From Hyphomicrobiales bacterium (lineage in GTDB: Bacteria; Pseudomonadota; Alphaproteobacteria; Rhizobiales; Rhizobiaceae): a stretch of 64,000 nucleotides of DNA. Positions within the stretch are counted from its first letter, which is position 1. Every line of letters begins with the position of its first letter. The notes beneath the pieces were generated by a model. The model searched no databases. It saw only the letters and a list, made by a program, of their open reading frames with translations, and was not told where the DNA came from. This document shows positions 35,171 to 43,787 of this stretch, in pieces. The stretch covers positions 62,001 to 126,000 of the forward strand of contig UBJR01000036.1 in NCBI GenBank assembly GCA_900465675.1, in the 5' to 3' direction. The position numbers were made by a program, and so were the translations under genes.

Positions 35171-35449
35171 CCCCTTTCACATCCGCGCCGCGGCCCGCCC
35201 CCGGAAACCGCAACCATTGCTCGATCCTCGTCCTTGCTGCGCTTCCGCCAGTAAACGGCAAAACAGACCGGAAGGGTAGGCCTTGCGGCTTAACCTTGCT
35301 GGGCTGCGGCGTCATGCTGCTGAACGGAGAGCCGGACGGCTCACCAACGAATGCTACGGGAGAGAATCTCTATAAAGAATGTATAGGCAAATCAGGCGAG
35401 AGCAGGGCAAAAACTGAGATGAGCATCGCTTTTGCCGATAAGGCGGCGC

Positions 35450-35944
35450 TTATCGGCGATTGACCTGAAAGCGCTTGTTGATGCGATCGACCGGCGTGCC
35501 GTCGAGAAGGGGAACATCCTTCGTGACGCTGTAGGTCTCGAAGCCCATTTTCGCATAGTAGGCCAGACCACCGGTATTGTCGGCGCGGATCGTCGCGTTG
35601 ATGAACTCCATACCGAGCGTCCGGGCGGCGGCAAGCGTTGCCGCGAACAGGGCAGTGCCGACGCCGGGGATTTTGGGGTGCTTGCGGGAAAATGTCCCGA
35701 TGTCGGCCCATCCCTCGGGAAGATCTGGATAGAGACTTAGGAACTGAAATCCCGCAAGGACGTCATCCGTCTCAGCGACATGGCACGTCAGCGCCGACTG
35801 GCCGTCTATGAACCAGTCTCGCAGTTGATCGGGAGAGAAGGATTCTTCCATGGCCGTCGTGCCGCCAGCGGCGATGATCTCGTTGAGGAGCATGGTGAGT
35901 TCATCGGCATCGGCTGCGCGCGCTTTTCGAATTCTGAGATCCAC
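35450..35944 (-). CDS. GNAT family N-acetyltransferase
   Basis: A 164-residue acetyltransferase. It begins with the pattern LRIRKARAADADELTMLLNEI, has the acetyl-CoA loop region HPKIPGVGTALFAATLAAAR and ends with NTGGLAYYAKMGFETYSV, the usual GNAT C-terminal helix. The GTG at 35944 (or adjacent TTG at 35947) follows GGGGAGAACGGTATC; an ATG at 36031 would place the start inside the gap terminator and is rejected. The acceptor is unknown. A 9-bp GCCGATAAG/CTTATCGGC hairpin (35434-35457) covers the 3' end without a T-tract; the remaining gap to 35170 shows nothing further. Confidence 0.85.
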   Translation of the reverse strand: MDLRIRKARAADADELTMLLNEIIAAGGTTAMEESFSPDQLRDWFIDGQSALTCHVAETDDVLAGFQFLSLYPDLPEGWADIGTFSRKHPKIPGVGTALFAATLAAARTLGMEFINATIRADNTGGLAYYAKMGFETYSVTKDVPLLDGTPVDRINKRFQVNRR

Positions 35945-35979
35945 CAAGATACCGTTCTCCCCTTTTCGGCCGTCATTTA

Positions 35980-36009
35980 AAACAAAAACGGCCCGGTTTC
36001 CCGGGCCGC
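35980..36009 (-). terminator. Intrinsic terminator of gap (minus strand)
   Basis: CGGCCCGG (35989-35996) and CCGGGCCG (36001-36008) pair as an 8-bp stem with a TTTC loop. On the minus strand TTTTTGTTTT follows. Confidence 0.88.
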
Positions 36010-36040
36010 TCTCTCGATCTGCTTTTCGCAAAAGCGAAGC

Positions 36041-37051
36041 TTAGATGAGCTTTGCGAAGGCGACGGCCGTGTCGGACATGCGGCTCGAGAAGCCCCATTC
36101 GTTGTCGTACCAGGACAGAACGCGGACGAAGTTGCCTTCCATGACCTTGGTCTGGTCGGTCGCGAAGATCGACGAATGGTCGTCATGGTTGAAGTCGCGG
36201 GAAACCAGCGGCTCGTCGGTGTAGCCGAGAACGCCCTTCAGCTTGCCGTTGGAGGCAGCCTTGATGGCTTCGTTGATTTCGCCGACGGTCGTTGCCTTCT
36301 TGGAGACGAACTTGAAGTCGACGACCGAGACGTTCGGGGTCGGGACGCGGATCGACGTGCCGTCAAGCTTGCCCTTCAGGTGCGGCAGCACGAGGCCGAC
36401 GGCCTTGGCAGCGCCGGTGGAGGTCGGGATCATCGACAGGGCTGCAGCGCGGGCGCGGTACAGGTCCTTGTGCATGGTGTCGAGCGTCGGCTGGTCACCC
36501 GTGTAGGAGTGGATCGTGGTCATGAAGCCATGATCGATACCGACGGCGTCGTCGAGAACCTTTACGACCGGCACGAGGCAGTTCGTCGTGCAGGATGCGT
36601 TGGAGATGACCAAGTGTTCCTTGGTCAGCTGGTCGTGGTTGACGCCGAAGACGACGGTCAGGTCAGCGCCGTCGGCAGGAGCCGAAACGATGACGCGCTT
36701 GGCGCCGGCCGTCAGGTGGGCAGCAGCCTTGTCACGCGAGGTGAAGATGCCGGTGCACTCGAGCGCGATATCGACGCCGAGTTCGCCGTGCGGCAGCTGT
36801 GCCGGATCGCGAACGGCGGTCACCTTGATCGGCTTGCCGTTGCCGACGATGATCGTGTCGCCTTCGACCTTGACGGTCGCCGGGAACTTGCCGTGGATCG
36901 AATCGTAGCGCAGCAGGTGAGCGTTGGTTTCGACCGGGCCGAGGTCGTTGATCGCCACGACTTCGATGTCGGTGCGGCCGGATTCGACGATAGCGCGGAG
37001 AACGTTGCGGCCGATGCGGCCGAAGCCGTTGATGGCAACCTTTACAGTCAT
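36041..37051 (-). CDS. gap: Type I glyceraldehyde-3-phosphate dehydrogenase
   Basis: A 336-residue GAPDH: N-terminal INGFGRIGRNVLRAI, catalytic cysteine in SNASCTTNCLVPV, TGAAKAVGLVLPHLKGK, and a C-terminal SWYDNEWGFSSRM. It oxidises and phosphorylates glyceraldehyde-3-phosphate with NAD. The ATG at 37051 (MTVKVAING) has GGGAG 9 nt upstream; the ATG two codons earlier is too close. It follows tkt by 68 nt on the same strand and has its own terminator. Confidence 0.97.
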   Translation of the reverse strand: MTVKVAINGFGRIGRNVLRAIVESGRTDIEVVAINDLGPVETNAHLLRYDSIHGKFPATVKVEGDTIIVGNGKPIKVTAVRDPAQLPHGELGVDIALECTGIFTSRDKAAAHLTAGAKRVIVSAPADGADLTVVFGVNHDQLTKEHLVISNASCTTNCLVPVVKVLDDAVGIDHGFMTTIHSYTGDQPTLDTMHKDLYRARAAALSMIPTSTGAAKAVGLVLPHLKGKLDGTSIRVPTPNVSVVDFKFVSKKATTVGEINEAIKAASNGKLKGVLGYTDEPLVSRDFNHDDHSSIFATDQTKVMEGNFVRVLSWYDNEWGFSSRMSDTAVAFAKLI

Positions 37052-37119
37052 TTGCATTCACTCCCTAGACATGGGGCTTGCGGATGGAGTGGAGAGCGCC
37101 GGAGCGCTCTCCCTGAAAC

Positions 37120-39093
37120 TCAGAGCTTTGCTTCTGCGGCAGCGACGACGGCGTCTGCCGTGATGCCGAAATGCTTGAAGACGTCCTTGGCCGGGCCGGA
37201 AGCGCCGAAGCTCTTCATGCCGATGAAGGTGCCTTCCGGACCGATGAACGCATCCCAGCCTTCGCGAACGGCGGCTTCGACGGCGATCTTGACCGGCGAG
37301 TTGCCGAGCACTTCCTTGCGGTAGGCATCCGGCTGTTCGAAGAACAGTTCGGTGCAGGGCACGGAAACGACGCGGACGGAAACGCCCTTGGCTTCCAGCG
37401 TGGCGCGGGCGGCAACGGCGAGTTCGACTTCAGAGCCCGAAGCGAAGATCGTCACCTTGGCGTCGGCCTTGCCGGCGAGCGTATAGGCGCCCTTGGTCGT
37501 CAGGTTCTCTTCCGAATATTCGGTACGAACCGTCGTCAGGTTCTGACGGGTCAAGGCCAGCGCGGTCGGGCGGTTCTTCGTCTTCAGCGCGATCTGCCAG
37601 GCTTCCGCCGTCTCGGTGACGTCGGCCGGACGGAAGACCAGCAGGTTCGGAACGGCGCGCAGGCTCGGCACCTGTTCGACCGGCTGGTGGGTCGGGCCGT
37701 CTTCGCCGACGCCGATCGAGTCATGCGTCAGGACGTGGACGAGGCGAATGCCCATCAGGGCGGCGAGGCGGATCGGCGGACGGCAATAGTCCGAGAAGAT
37801 CATGAAGCCGCCGCCATAGGGGATCACTCCGCCGTGCAACGAGATGCCGTTCATGGCCGAAGCCATGCCGTGCTCGCGGATACCCCAGTGCATGTAGCGG
37901 CCGGAGAAATCCGTTGGCGTGATCGAGACCATCTGGCTGGTCTTGGTGTTGTTCGAAGGCGTCAGGTCGGCGGAGCCGCCGAGCGTTTCCGGCAGAAGGC
38001 CGTTGATCACTTCAAGCACGTCCTCGGACGCCTTGCGGGTCGCGACTGTCGGCTTGGTCTCGACGATCTTCTTCTTCAGGTCGCTGATCGCAGCATCGAA
38101 GCCTTCAGGCAGGTCACCAGCGAAGCGGCGGCTGAATTCGGCGTTGTGAGCCGACTTTGCGAGGCCAGCTTCCCAGGACTTGACCAGATCGACCGAGCGG
38201 GCACCGGCGGTGCGCCATGCGTCGAGAACGTCGGCCGGGATGACGAAAGGTTCGGCTTCCCAGTTCAGAGCCTTGCGGGTAGCGGCGATTTCCTCGGCAC
38301 CGAGCGGGTTGCCGTGAACCTTGTGGCTGCCCTGCTTGTTCGGAGCGCCGAAGCCGATGATCGTCTTGCAGGCGATGAAGGTCGGGCGGTCGGACTTGTG
38401 GGCTGCTTCGATGGCAGCGGCGATTGCCGCCTGGTCGTGACCGTCGACTTCGATCGTGTTCCAGTGAACCGCCTTGAAGCGCATGATCTGGTCGGTCGAG
38501 TCGGAGAGCGAAACAGCGCCGTCGATGGTGATCGAGTTGTTGTCCCAGAAGAGGATCAGCTTGTTCAGCTTCAGGTGACCGGCAAGGGCGATCGCTTCAT
38601 GGCTGATGCCTTCCATCAAGCAGCCGTCGCCGTTGATGACATAGGTGTAGTGGTCCTGCAGGTCGGAACCGAATTCCTCGCGCAGCTTGCGCTCGGCGAT
38701 CGCCATGCCGACAGCATTGGCAATGCCCTGGCCGAGCGGACCGGTGGTCGTTTCGATGCCGGTCGCGTGGCCGTATTCAGGATGGCCGGCGGTCTTCGAA
38801 CCGAGCTGGCGGAACTGCTTCAGGTCCTCGATCGACATGTCCGGGTAGCCGGTTAGATAGAGGAGCGAATAGAGAAGCATCGAGCCGTGGCCTGCAGAGA
38901 GGACGAACCGGTCGCGGTTCGGCCAATGCGGCTTCTTCGGGTCGAAGCGGAGATACTTGCTGAAGAGGACAGTGGCGACATCAGCCATGCCCATCGGCAT
39001 GCCCGGATGGCCGGAATTAGCCTTTTCGACTGCATCCATGGCGAGGAAGCGGATCGCATTTGCCATCCGGTCGTGTTGTTCAGGAGAGGTCAT
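37120..39093 (-). CDS. tkt: Transketolase
   Basis: A 657-residue thiamine-diphosphate enzyme of the pentose phosphate pathway: RFLAMDAVEKANSGHPGMPM at the start, the TPP motif region (GDGCLMEGIS to WDNNSITIDG), and the pyrimidine-domain signature HDSIGVGEDGPTHQPVEQ. The ATG at 39093 gives MTSPEQHDRMANAI; a longer frame to 39189 has no ribosome site. It lies upstream of gap in the same direction, probably co-transcribed. Confidence 0.97.
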   Translation of the reverse strand: MTSPEQHDRMANAIRFLAMDAVEKANSGHPGMPMGMADVATVLFSKYLRFDPKKPHWPNRDRFVLSAGHGSMLLYSLLYLTGYPDMSIEDLKQFRQLGSKTAGHPEYGHATGIETTTGPLGQGIANAVGMAIAERKLREEFGSDLQDHYTYVINGDGCLMEGISHEAIALAGHLKLNKLILFWDNNSITIDGAVSLSDSTDQIMRFKAVHWNTIEVDGHDQAAIAAAIEAAHKSDRPTFIACKTIIGFGAPNKQGSHKVHGNPLGAEEIAATRKALNWEAEPFVIPADVLDAWRTAGARSVDLVKSWEAGLAKSAHNAEFSRRFAGDLPEGFDAAISDLKKKIVETKPTVATRKASEDVLEVINGLLPETLGGSADLTPSNNTKTSQMVSITPTDFSGRYMHWGIREHGMASAMNGISLHGGVIPYGGGFMIFSDYCRPPIRLAALMGIRLVHVLTHDSIGVGEDGPTHQPVEQVPSLRAVPNLLVFRPADVTETAEAWQIALKTKNRPTALALTRQNLTTVRTEYSEENLTTKGAYTLAGKADAKVTIFASGSEVELAVAARATLEAKGVSVRVVSVPCTELFFEQPDAYRKEVLGNSPVKIAVEAAVREGWDAFIGPEGTFIGMKSFGASGPAKDVFKHFGITADAVVAAAEAKL

Positions 39094-39435
39094 GGCTATT
39101 CCACGGGTTCCGGGTGTCGGGGGATGGCCTCGAGCCTTCTGAAGACCATCGATGAGAGCGGGGTGACACATAGCAGTTGGAACGGCCAAGTCAATAAATT
39201 GCAGGCCGAATCCGGGACGGGTGCGACGATTTTTAACATTTGACCATCAAATTTTACAAAAGACCAATTCACTGCAAAGACTGGGACTATTTCAGTCATC
39301 CACAGAATAGGGCCGGTGCCCCCATGCCGCCTTTATTGACGGGCAGTTGGCGAGCTGCATATCCTCTTGAAAACACTGAACCGGCACCGCTTGCCGATTC
39401 GAATGGTCTTCTGCGGGAACACCGGACTTAAGACA
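39094..39435. other. Divergent region between tkt and the DUF4164 gene
   Basis: 342 nt carrying the promoters for tkt (leftward) and the DUF4164-zapA unit (rightward). The centre (39220-39300) is AT-rich. No additional gene, repeat or clear operator was seen. Confidence 0.55.
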
Positions 39436-39711
39436 ATGACGCCGACAGGCAACGCCATGGAAGCAGCGCTCAACGAGCTCAAACAGGCCATCTCAGGCCT
39501 GGAGAACGCCGTCGACATGCGCATCGAACGCCAGCGCGAGCAAGGCGATATCGAGGGCGAGGTACGGCGCGTTCATGCCGATCGCTCGAAACTGGCGCAG
39601 GAGCTGGATCAGGCGGAATTCCGGGCGAACCGTCTGGAAGAGGTCAATCGCGAGGTCTCCCGCCGGCTGGTAACGGCGATGGAGACCATTCGCGCGGTTC
39701 TGGACCGGTAA
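39436..39711 (+). CDS. DUF4164 family coiled-coil protein
   Basis: A 91-residue helical protein: MEAALNELKQAISGLENAVD, then a long charged coiled coil with HADRSKLAQELDQAEFRANR and a C-terminal helix ending RAVLDR. It matches DUF4164, found in rhizobia just upstream of zapA. The ATG at 39436 gives MTPTGNAMEA; longer in-frame extensions lack a ribosome site. It is 13 nt upstream of zapA, so the two likely work or are regulated together; ZapA partners are often coiled-coil proteins (ZapB-like), but that role is speculative. Confidence 0.82.
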   Translation: MTPTGNAMEAALNELKQAISGLENAVDMRIERQREQGDIEGEVRRVHADRSKLAQELDQAEFRANRLEEVNREVSRRLVTAMETIRAVLDR

Positions 39712-39724
39712 AGGAAGCAGCGAC

Positions 39725-40102
39725 ATGGCGCAGGTGACTGTTACGATCGACGGCAAGGCCTATCGCATGGCCTGCGAGGAAGGCCAGGAAGGCCATCTGA
39801 CGGATCTCGCTAACCGCTTCGACGGCTATGTCGGCCATCTCAAGGGCCAGTTCGGCGAAATCGGCGATCTCAGGATCACTGTCATGGCCGGTATCATGGT
39901 GATGGACGAGATTGCCGAGCTCACGCGCCGGGTGGCGGGTCTCGAGGCGGAGCTCGATGGTCTGCGCAGCAACCGTGATACGGTGCTTGCCGCGACCTCG
40001 CGCACCGAGGAGACGCTGGCATCGGCGCTTGGCGAAGTTACCAGCCGCCTGCGTAGCATCACCGAAAAGCTGAACGGCCGGACGCCTGCCGAGCTGAATT
40101 AA
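39725..40102 (+). CDS. zapA: Cell division protein ZapA
   Basis: A 125-residue ZapA, which bundles FtsZ filaments at the division ring. The N-terminal globular part is AQVTVTIDGKAYRMACEEGQ, followed by LTDLANRFDGYVGHLKGQFG, then ITVMAGIMVMDEIAELTRRV and a C-terminal coiled coil. It starts 13 nt after the DUF4164 stop. The 6S RNA lies immediately downstream, the same zapA-ssrS linkage seen in many proteobacteria. Confidence 0.93.
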   Translation: MAQVTVTIDGKAYRMACEEGQEGHLTDLANRFDGYVGHLKGQFGEIGDLRITVMAGIMVMDEIAELTRRVAGLEAELDGLRSNRDTVLAATSRTEETLASALGEVTSRLRSITEKLNGRTPAELN

Positions 40103-40153
40103 TTCGCCGAAACACTGTCTTCTGCCACTGGCGCGGCCTCGAGAACGCCCTTA

Positions 40154-40159
40154 TATATT
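40154..40159 (+). promoter_or_regulatory. Putative -10 element of the 6S RNA promoter
   Basis: TATATT at 40154-40159 lies 5 nt before the 5' arm of the 6S closing stem (40164), the distance expected for a -10 box. A good -35 element is not obvious. Confidence 0.4.
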
Positions 40160-40163
40160 GAAG

Positions 40164-40326
40164 GCGATCTGCGCCTCTCGACAGGAATCACAATCCCTGG
40201 GGCCATACTCGATCCAACGGGAGCTGTCCCTGACTAGGCTCGTGGGCCTGGACATATGGCGCCCACCTACGTTTGTAGGCACCCAGGATCGTAAACATCC
40301 ACCGGTTGCCGCGGATCGCACTTTTT
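40164..40326 (+). ncRNA. ssrS: 6S RNA (regulator of sigma-70 RNA polymerase)
   Basis: About 160 nt directly downstream of zapA, the conserved location of ssrS. The ends pair as a closing stem: GCGATCTGCG (40164-40173) with CGCGGATCGC (40310-40319), 10 bp with one G-U, followed by ACTTTTT. Internal arms such as CCCTGGGGC, GGGCCTGGAC and the CTACGTTTGTAG hairpin give the long rod with a central bubble typical of 6S RNA, which mimics an open promoter and sequesters RNA polymerase. Ends are predicted to within a few nucleotides. Confidence 0.85.
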
Positions 40327-40331
40327 CCCCT

Positions 40332-40484
40332 TCACAGTTTCCCTTCCCCGATTGCCACGTCCTTCTTCAGGTGAGCGCTTAGGTCGTTGGCCTTGGCGGG
40401 GCGGGGCGGTTTGGCCGCCGATTTGGCCCGATATGGCTGAACCAAGCGCAGCAAGATATTCAGAAATTTCATGGAAACGGTCAT
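40332..40484 (-). CDS. Small basic protein, hypothetical, tail-to-tail with 6S RNA
   Basis: A 50-residue frame: MTVSMKFLNILLRLVQPYRA, then a basic proline-containing part (AKPPRPAKAND) and LSAHLKKDVAIGEGKL. The ATG at 40484 is preceded by GGAAGGAAAGACC, a strong ribosome site. The N-terminal 20 residues could form an amphipathic or membrane-associated helix. It ends 5 nt from the 6S terminator in convergent orientation and diverges from the LysR gene. No family was recognised; it may be non-coding. Confidence 0.45.
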   Translation of the reverse strand: MTVSMKFLNILLRLVQPYRAKSAAKPPRPAKANDLSAHLKKDVAIGEGKL

Positions 40485-40569
40485 GGTCTTTCCTTCCATG
40501 ACGCCAATTTACTGCTGTAGAGTAGCGCGGTATAATGAAACTCCCCCCGCTCAATGGTGAAGGATTTTC

Positions 40570-41490
40570 ATGCCAAATCGAGTTCTGCCGCCTGTCGCCA
40601 CATTGCAGGCCTTCTGCGCAATTGCGGAAACCGGTGGCTTTGCCAAAGCGGCGGAGCGGCTAGGGCTGACGCAGACGGCGGTCAGCCACCAGATCGCGCA
40701 GCTGGAAGGCTGGCTTGGCGGGCGGCTTTTCGACCGCGGGCGGCATGGGGCCAGGCTGTCAGCTCTCGGAGCGAAGCTTCATCCGGAAATTTCCGCAGCG
40801 ATGACCGCGCTGGAGACGGCCCTGCATCAGGGCCGCGCGGCAAGCCTCAATCCTTCGCTGGTCATTGCCACGACACCTGAATTTTCCAGCCAATGGCTGG
40901 CGCCGCGTCTGGAAGCCTTCTGCCGCCGTTATCCGAAGATTGAGGTGCGCACCGCGGTCACCTATCAGCGCCCCGATTTCACCAGCGTCGATCTGGCGAT
41001 CTGGCTTGGGCATGGCGGCTCAGAGCTTGTGACCGAATCTTTATTGCTCGACGACGAATTCGTGGTGTGTGCGCAGGAAGTCTCCGCGCGGCTTCCGCGC
41101 CGGGGTGCGGTTCGTGCGGCACCTCTGCTTGCCTATCGCGGCATGCGTCATACAGTTCTCGATTGGCAGCGATGGTTCGAGCAGGTTGGTGGCGACCTGA
41201 ATTCGCAGGAGCTGGCCGGTTTCGATATTGGCGAAGCGGTGCGGGAAGCACAGGTCTTCGATACGTTCGAGGAGATGCTGGAAGCCTGCGGCCGGGGCGA
41301 AGGCTTTGCGCTCGTTCGAAGTTCGTTGGTGGATGCAGATCTTCAGTCGGGAAAATTGGTGCGCTGTTTCGTCGAACAGCAGCCGGCGGCATTGAATTAT
41401 GCGATGCTTTATCCGGCGGGCGCCCTGGAAAGATCGTCAGTCGCGCTCTTCAGGCAGTGGCTGCTCAGCCAGACAGGGCCGCAGCAATAA
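40570..41490 (+). CDS. LysR family transcriptional regulator (GcvA-like)
   Basis: A 306-residue LysR regulator. The N-terminal winged helix-turn-helix covers residues 8-66 (IAETGGFAKAAERLGLTQTA, then VSHQIAQLEGWLGGRLFDR), followed by a substrate-binding effector domain (about 95-300). The pattern resembles the GcvA/AmpR branch. The ATG at 40570 follows GAAGGATTTTC. The divergent neighbour is the small basic ORF, the downstream convergent neighbour is an unknown gene; neither reveals the target. Confidence 0.9.
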   Translation: MPNRVLPPVATLQAFCAIAETGGFAKAAERLGLTQTAVSHQIAQLEGWLGGRLFDRGRHGARLSALGAKLHPEISAAMTALETALHQGRAASLNPSLVIATTPEFSSQWLAPRLEAFCRRYPKIEVRTAVTYQRPDFTSVDLAIWLGHGGSELVTESLLLDDEFVVCAQEVSARLPRRGAVRAAPLLAYRGMRHTVLDWQRWFEQVGGDLNSQELAGFDIGEAVREAQVFDTFEEMLEACGRGEGFALVRSSLVDADLQSGKLVRCFVEQQPAALNYAMLYPAGALERSSVALFRQWLLSQTGPQQ

Positions 41491-41494
41491 GTTC

Positions 41495-41896
41495 TTACTC
41501 GGCTGCAGCCAGATAGATGGTGTTCTGCGAGGATGCGGCGAGCGCCTGGACTCTTGCTTCGGCCTTGGCAATCAGCTGGTAGAACTCGTCCTGTGCATCG
41601 ACATCGAGCTGGATGACGGCGTTGACGTCCTCCGGGGTATCGCAGATGCAGGCAACGGCTGATATCGGACAGATGCCGCCCGGATAGCGCTTTCCATTGC
41701 CGGTATACGCACGGCGGCCCCAGCGCTCGGAGAAAACGGTCTCTTCGCGGTCGAGATGCAGAATCGTGCCCTTGCAGGCTGTCACGATCGCGGCCTTGCC
41801 GTAAGCGAACCAGTGATAGTTCAGCTTGCGCAGGATATATTTGCCAGTGATGTCTTCTCCGGCCAGTTCGGCGGGATCTTGAATCATTCTGATCAT
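41495..41896 (-). CDS. Conserved-looking hypothetical protein, 133 aa
   Basis: A 133-residue soluble protein I cannot assign. It starts MIRMIQDPAELAGEDITGKY, has aromatic-rich segments (LRKLNYHWFAYGKAA, ERWGRRAYTGNGKRYPGG) and a cysteine cluster (CPISAVACICDTPEDVNAV), and ends in a helix. The ATG at 41896 has GAGGACGCCGTT upstream. Codon use and the good ribosome site support a real gene. It converges with LysR at a 4-nt gap, and the 276 nt upstream to the MFS gene are non-coding and AT-rich. Confidence 0.7.
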   Translation of the reverse strand: MIRMIQDPAELAGEDITGKYILRKLNYHWFAYGKAAIVTACKGTILHLDREETVFSERWGRRAYTGNGKRYPGGICPISAVACICDTPEDVNAVIQLDVDAQDEFYQLIAKAEARVQALAASSQNTIYLAAAE

Positions 41897-42172
41897 AACG
41901 GCGTCCTCGAAGTTGCCTTCAATATCCGGTATGTCGGTTTCCGCCGCAAGTCGAAAAACGTCAGCTTTTGTATAGACTTAGTCACAAACTATTTCCAATT
42001 TTTACAAACGGACGGCTGTTGCACATACCGGAGCGAGTTTGATTTGGTGAATTGAATTCACAAGTGTTGGGATTTCCATCCGGATTATCTTGGCAATGGC
42101 GGTCGCCCATATTGTGAGCCGAACAAGAATTTGCCGCGCCTGTCAGATGCGGCTTTCACATCGGATCTCATT

Positions 42173-43366
42173 ATGCCCCTTGCACTTTTTGCTTTGACGA
42201 TCGCGGCCTACGCGATCGGAACCACCGAATTCGTCATCGTCGGTCTGCTGCCAACCGTTGCCGATGACCTTCACATCACGCTGCCGCTCGCCGGCCTGAT
42301 CGTCAGCGTCTATGCCCTCGGCGTCACTTTCGGTGCGCCTATCCTGACGGCGCTCACCGGCCGGATCGAGCGCAAGCCGCTGTTGCTCGGGCTAATGGCG
42401 CTGTTTGTCCTTGGCAATGCGATGGCCGCGCTCAGCCCAGGCTACCTGCCGCTGCTGGTCGCCCGTGTGCTGTCGGCCTTTGCCCATGGCGTGTTCTTCT
42501 CGGTCGGCTCGACGATCGCCGCCGGTCTGGTTCCTGAAAATCGCCGTGCCTCGGCCATTGCCATGATGTTCATGGGCTTGACGGTGGCGATCGTCACCGG
42601 CGTGCCGCTCGGCACGTTCATCGGCCAGACTTTCGGCTGGCGCGCGACATTCGCAGCCGTTGCCGGGCTGGGCGTCATCGCCTTGATTGCGATTGCCGTC
42701 CTGCTGCCATCGACGCTGACGAAGGCCGAACCGGCGACGCTGCGCCAGCAGGCCGGCGTCCTCGGTAGCGGGCGCCTGCTGATGGTGTTCGGAATGACGG
42801 CGCTCGGATATGGCGGCACCTTCGTGGCCTTCACCTTCCTGGCCTCGATCCTGCAGGAGGTCACCGGCTTCTCGGCTTCCTCAGTTAGCCTCATCCTGGT
42901 GCTCTACGGCCTGGCGATCGCTGCCGGCAACATCGTCGGCGGGCGGATCGCCAATCGGGATCCGGTGCGGGCGCTGACCTGGCTCTTCGTTGCCCAGGCC
43001 GCGGTTCTGGTGCTCTTCAGCTTCACGGCCGTCTCTCCCTGGCTGACGATCCCGACGCTGGTGGCGCTCGGCTTCCTCTCCTTCGCCAATGTGCCGGGCC
43101 TGCAGCTCTATGTCGTTCAGCTTGCCAAGCAGGTCCGCCCGGCAGCTGTCGATGTGGCCTCGGCGCTGAACATCGCCGCCTTCAACCTCGGGATTGCCGC
43201 AGGCGCCTGGATCGGCGGCCTGGTCGTCGAGTCGCCGCTTGGCCTGCAGGCGACACCGTGGGTCGGCGCCATTCTGGTCGTTGGTGCGCTGCTTCTGACG
43301 CTGAAGAGTGCGGCTCTCGACCGGCGGGTGGTTCCGGCGGCGGAGCCGATGCGCAGGGCGGCCTGA
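42173..43366 (+). CDS. MFS transporter (AraJ/YdhP-like, DHA1 type)
   Basis: A 397-residue permease with twelve hydrophobic segments. The N-terminal LTIAAYAIGTTEFVIVGLLP is the signature of the AraJ/YdhP/NepI group of DHA1 efflux proteins, and the TM2-3 loop reads PILTALTGRIERKPLLLGLM. It probably exports sugars or drugs. The ATG at 42173 follows CGGATCTCATT; an in-frame TTG at 42131 is a weaker choice. It is followed by a near-perfect terminator. Confidence 0.9.
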   Translation: MPLALFALTIAAYAIGTTEFVIVGLLPTVADDLHITLPLAGLIVSVYALGVTFGAPILTALTGRIERKPLLLGLMALFVLGNAMAALSPGYLPLLVARVLSAFAHGVFFSVGSTIAAGLVPENRRASAIAMMFMGLTVAIVTGVPLGTFIGQTFGWRATFAAVAGLGVIALIAIAVLLPSTLTKAEPATLRQQAGVLGSGRLLMVFGMTALGYGGTFVAFTFLASILQEVTGFSASSVSLILVLYGLAIAAGNIVGGRIANRDPVRALTWLFVAQAAVLVLFSFTAVSPWLTIPTLVALGFLSFANVPGLQLYVVQLAKQVRPAAVDVASALNIAAFNLGIAAGAWIGGLVVESPLGLQATPWVGAILVVGALLLTLKSAALDRRVVPAAEPMRRAA

Positions 43367-43380
43367 ACGGTCGTGCAATC

Positions 43381-43406
43381 AACGGGCGCTTCGGCGCCCG
43401 TTTTCT
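43381..43406 (+). terminator. Intrinsic terminator of the MFS gene
   Basis: AACGGGCGC (43381-43389) and GCGCCCGTT (43394-43402) form a 9-bp stem closed by a TTCG loop, followed by TTCTATT. It ends at the stop of the convergent ArsR gene. Confidence 0.85.
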
Positions 43407-43731
43407 ATTGCGCTTCAAGATCGCTCTTCAGCCGGTCGATGATCGAAAGAGCGTGCCCGGCATAGGCGCTGATCCAGCGGTCGTAGATATGTTTGATCGG
43501 CAGGCTGTTGAGGTGGTTCCAGCGTTCGCGGCCCTCCTTCTTCGCGATCACCAGACCGGATTCCTCCAGAACCTTCAGATGCTGCATCACCGTGCAGCGG
43601 TCCATATCCGGAAAATTTTCGCAAAGCATGCCGGTCGTGCGCGGTCCGTCCTTCAAAAGGTCGAGGATCTCGCGGCGCCGGAAATGGGCGAGGGCCTTGA
43701 AGACGGGGTCGTTTTCCGATTCGCTTGACAT
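43405..43731 (-). CDS. ArsR family regulator next to SRPBCC/VOC genes
   Basis: A 108-residue winged-helix protein: VFKALAHFRRREILDLLKDG, recognition helix DRCTVMQHLKVLEESGLVI, wing KKEGRERWNHLN, then a dimerisation helix. It belongs to the ArsR group commonly paired with AHSA1/SRPBCC genes. The start codon lies within a TTATGTT/AACATAA palindrome, strongly suggesting autorepression and control of the divergent SRPBCC-VOC unit. No clear metal-binding cysteine motif; the effector is unknown. Confidence 0.88.
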   Translation of the reverse strand: MSSESENDPVFKALAHFRRREILDLLKDGPRTTGMLCENFPDMDRCTVMQHLKVLEESGLVIAKKEGRERWNHLNSLPIKHIYDRWISAYAGHALSIIDRLKSDLEAQ

Positions 43732-43751
43732 GTTATGTTTTTATAACATAA
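43730..43751. promoter_or_regulatory. Probable ArsR operator
   Basis: Two overlapping symmetric readings, ATGTTAT-N6-ATAACAT (43730-43749) and TTATGTT-N5-AACATAA (43733-43751), cover the ArsR start codon and lie 36-58 nt before the SRPBCC start. Size, AT content and position fit an ArsR-type operator. Confidence 0.6.
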
Positions 43752-43787
43752 TGGCGCCGATCACAATGGAAAAGAGGAGGAAATGCC

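Noticed and set aside
35434..35457. Terminator at the end of the GNAT gene
   Set aside because: The 9-bp stem is followed by AAAAGC on the minus strand and GATTG on the plus strand; no T-tract on either side in the needed orientation.
40267..40554. 95-codon minus-strand frame across the 6S RNA end
   Set aside because: It runs into the 6S RNA and has no good ribosome site; the 50-residue frame at 40332-40484 in another phase has a much better one.
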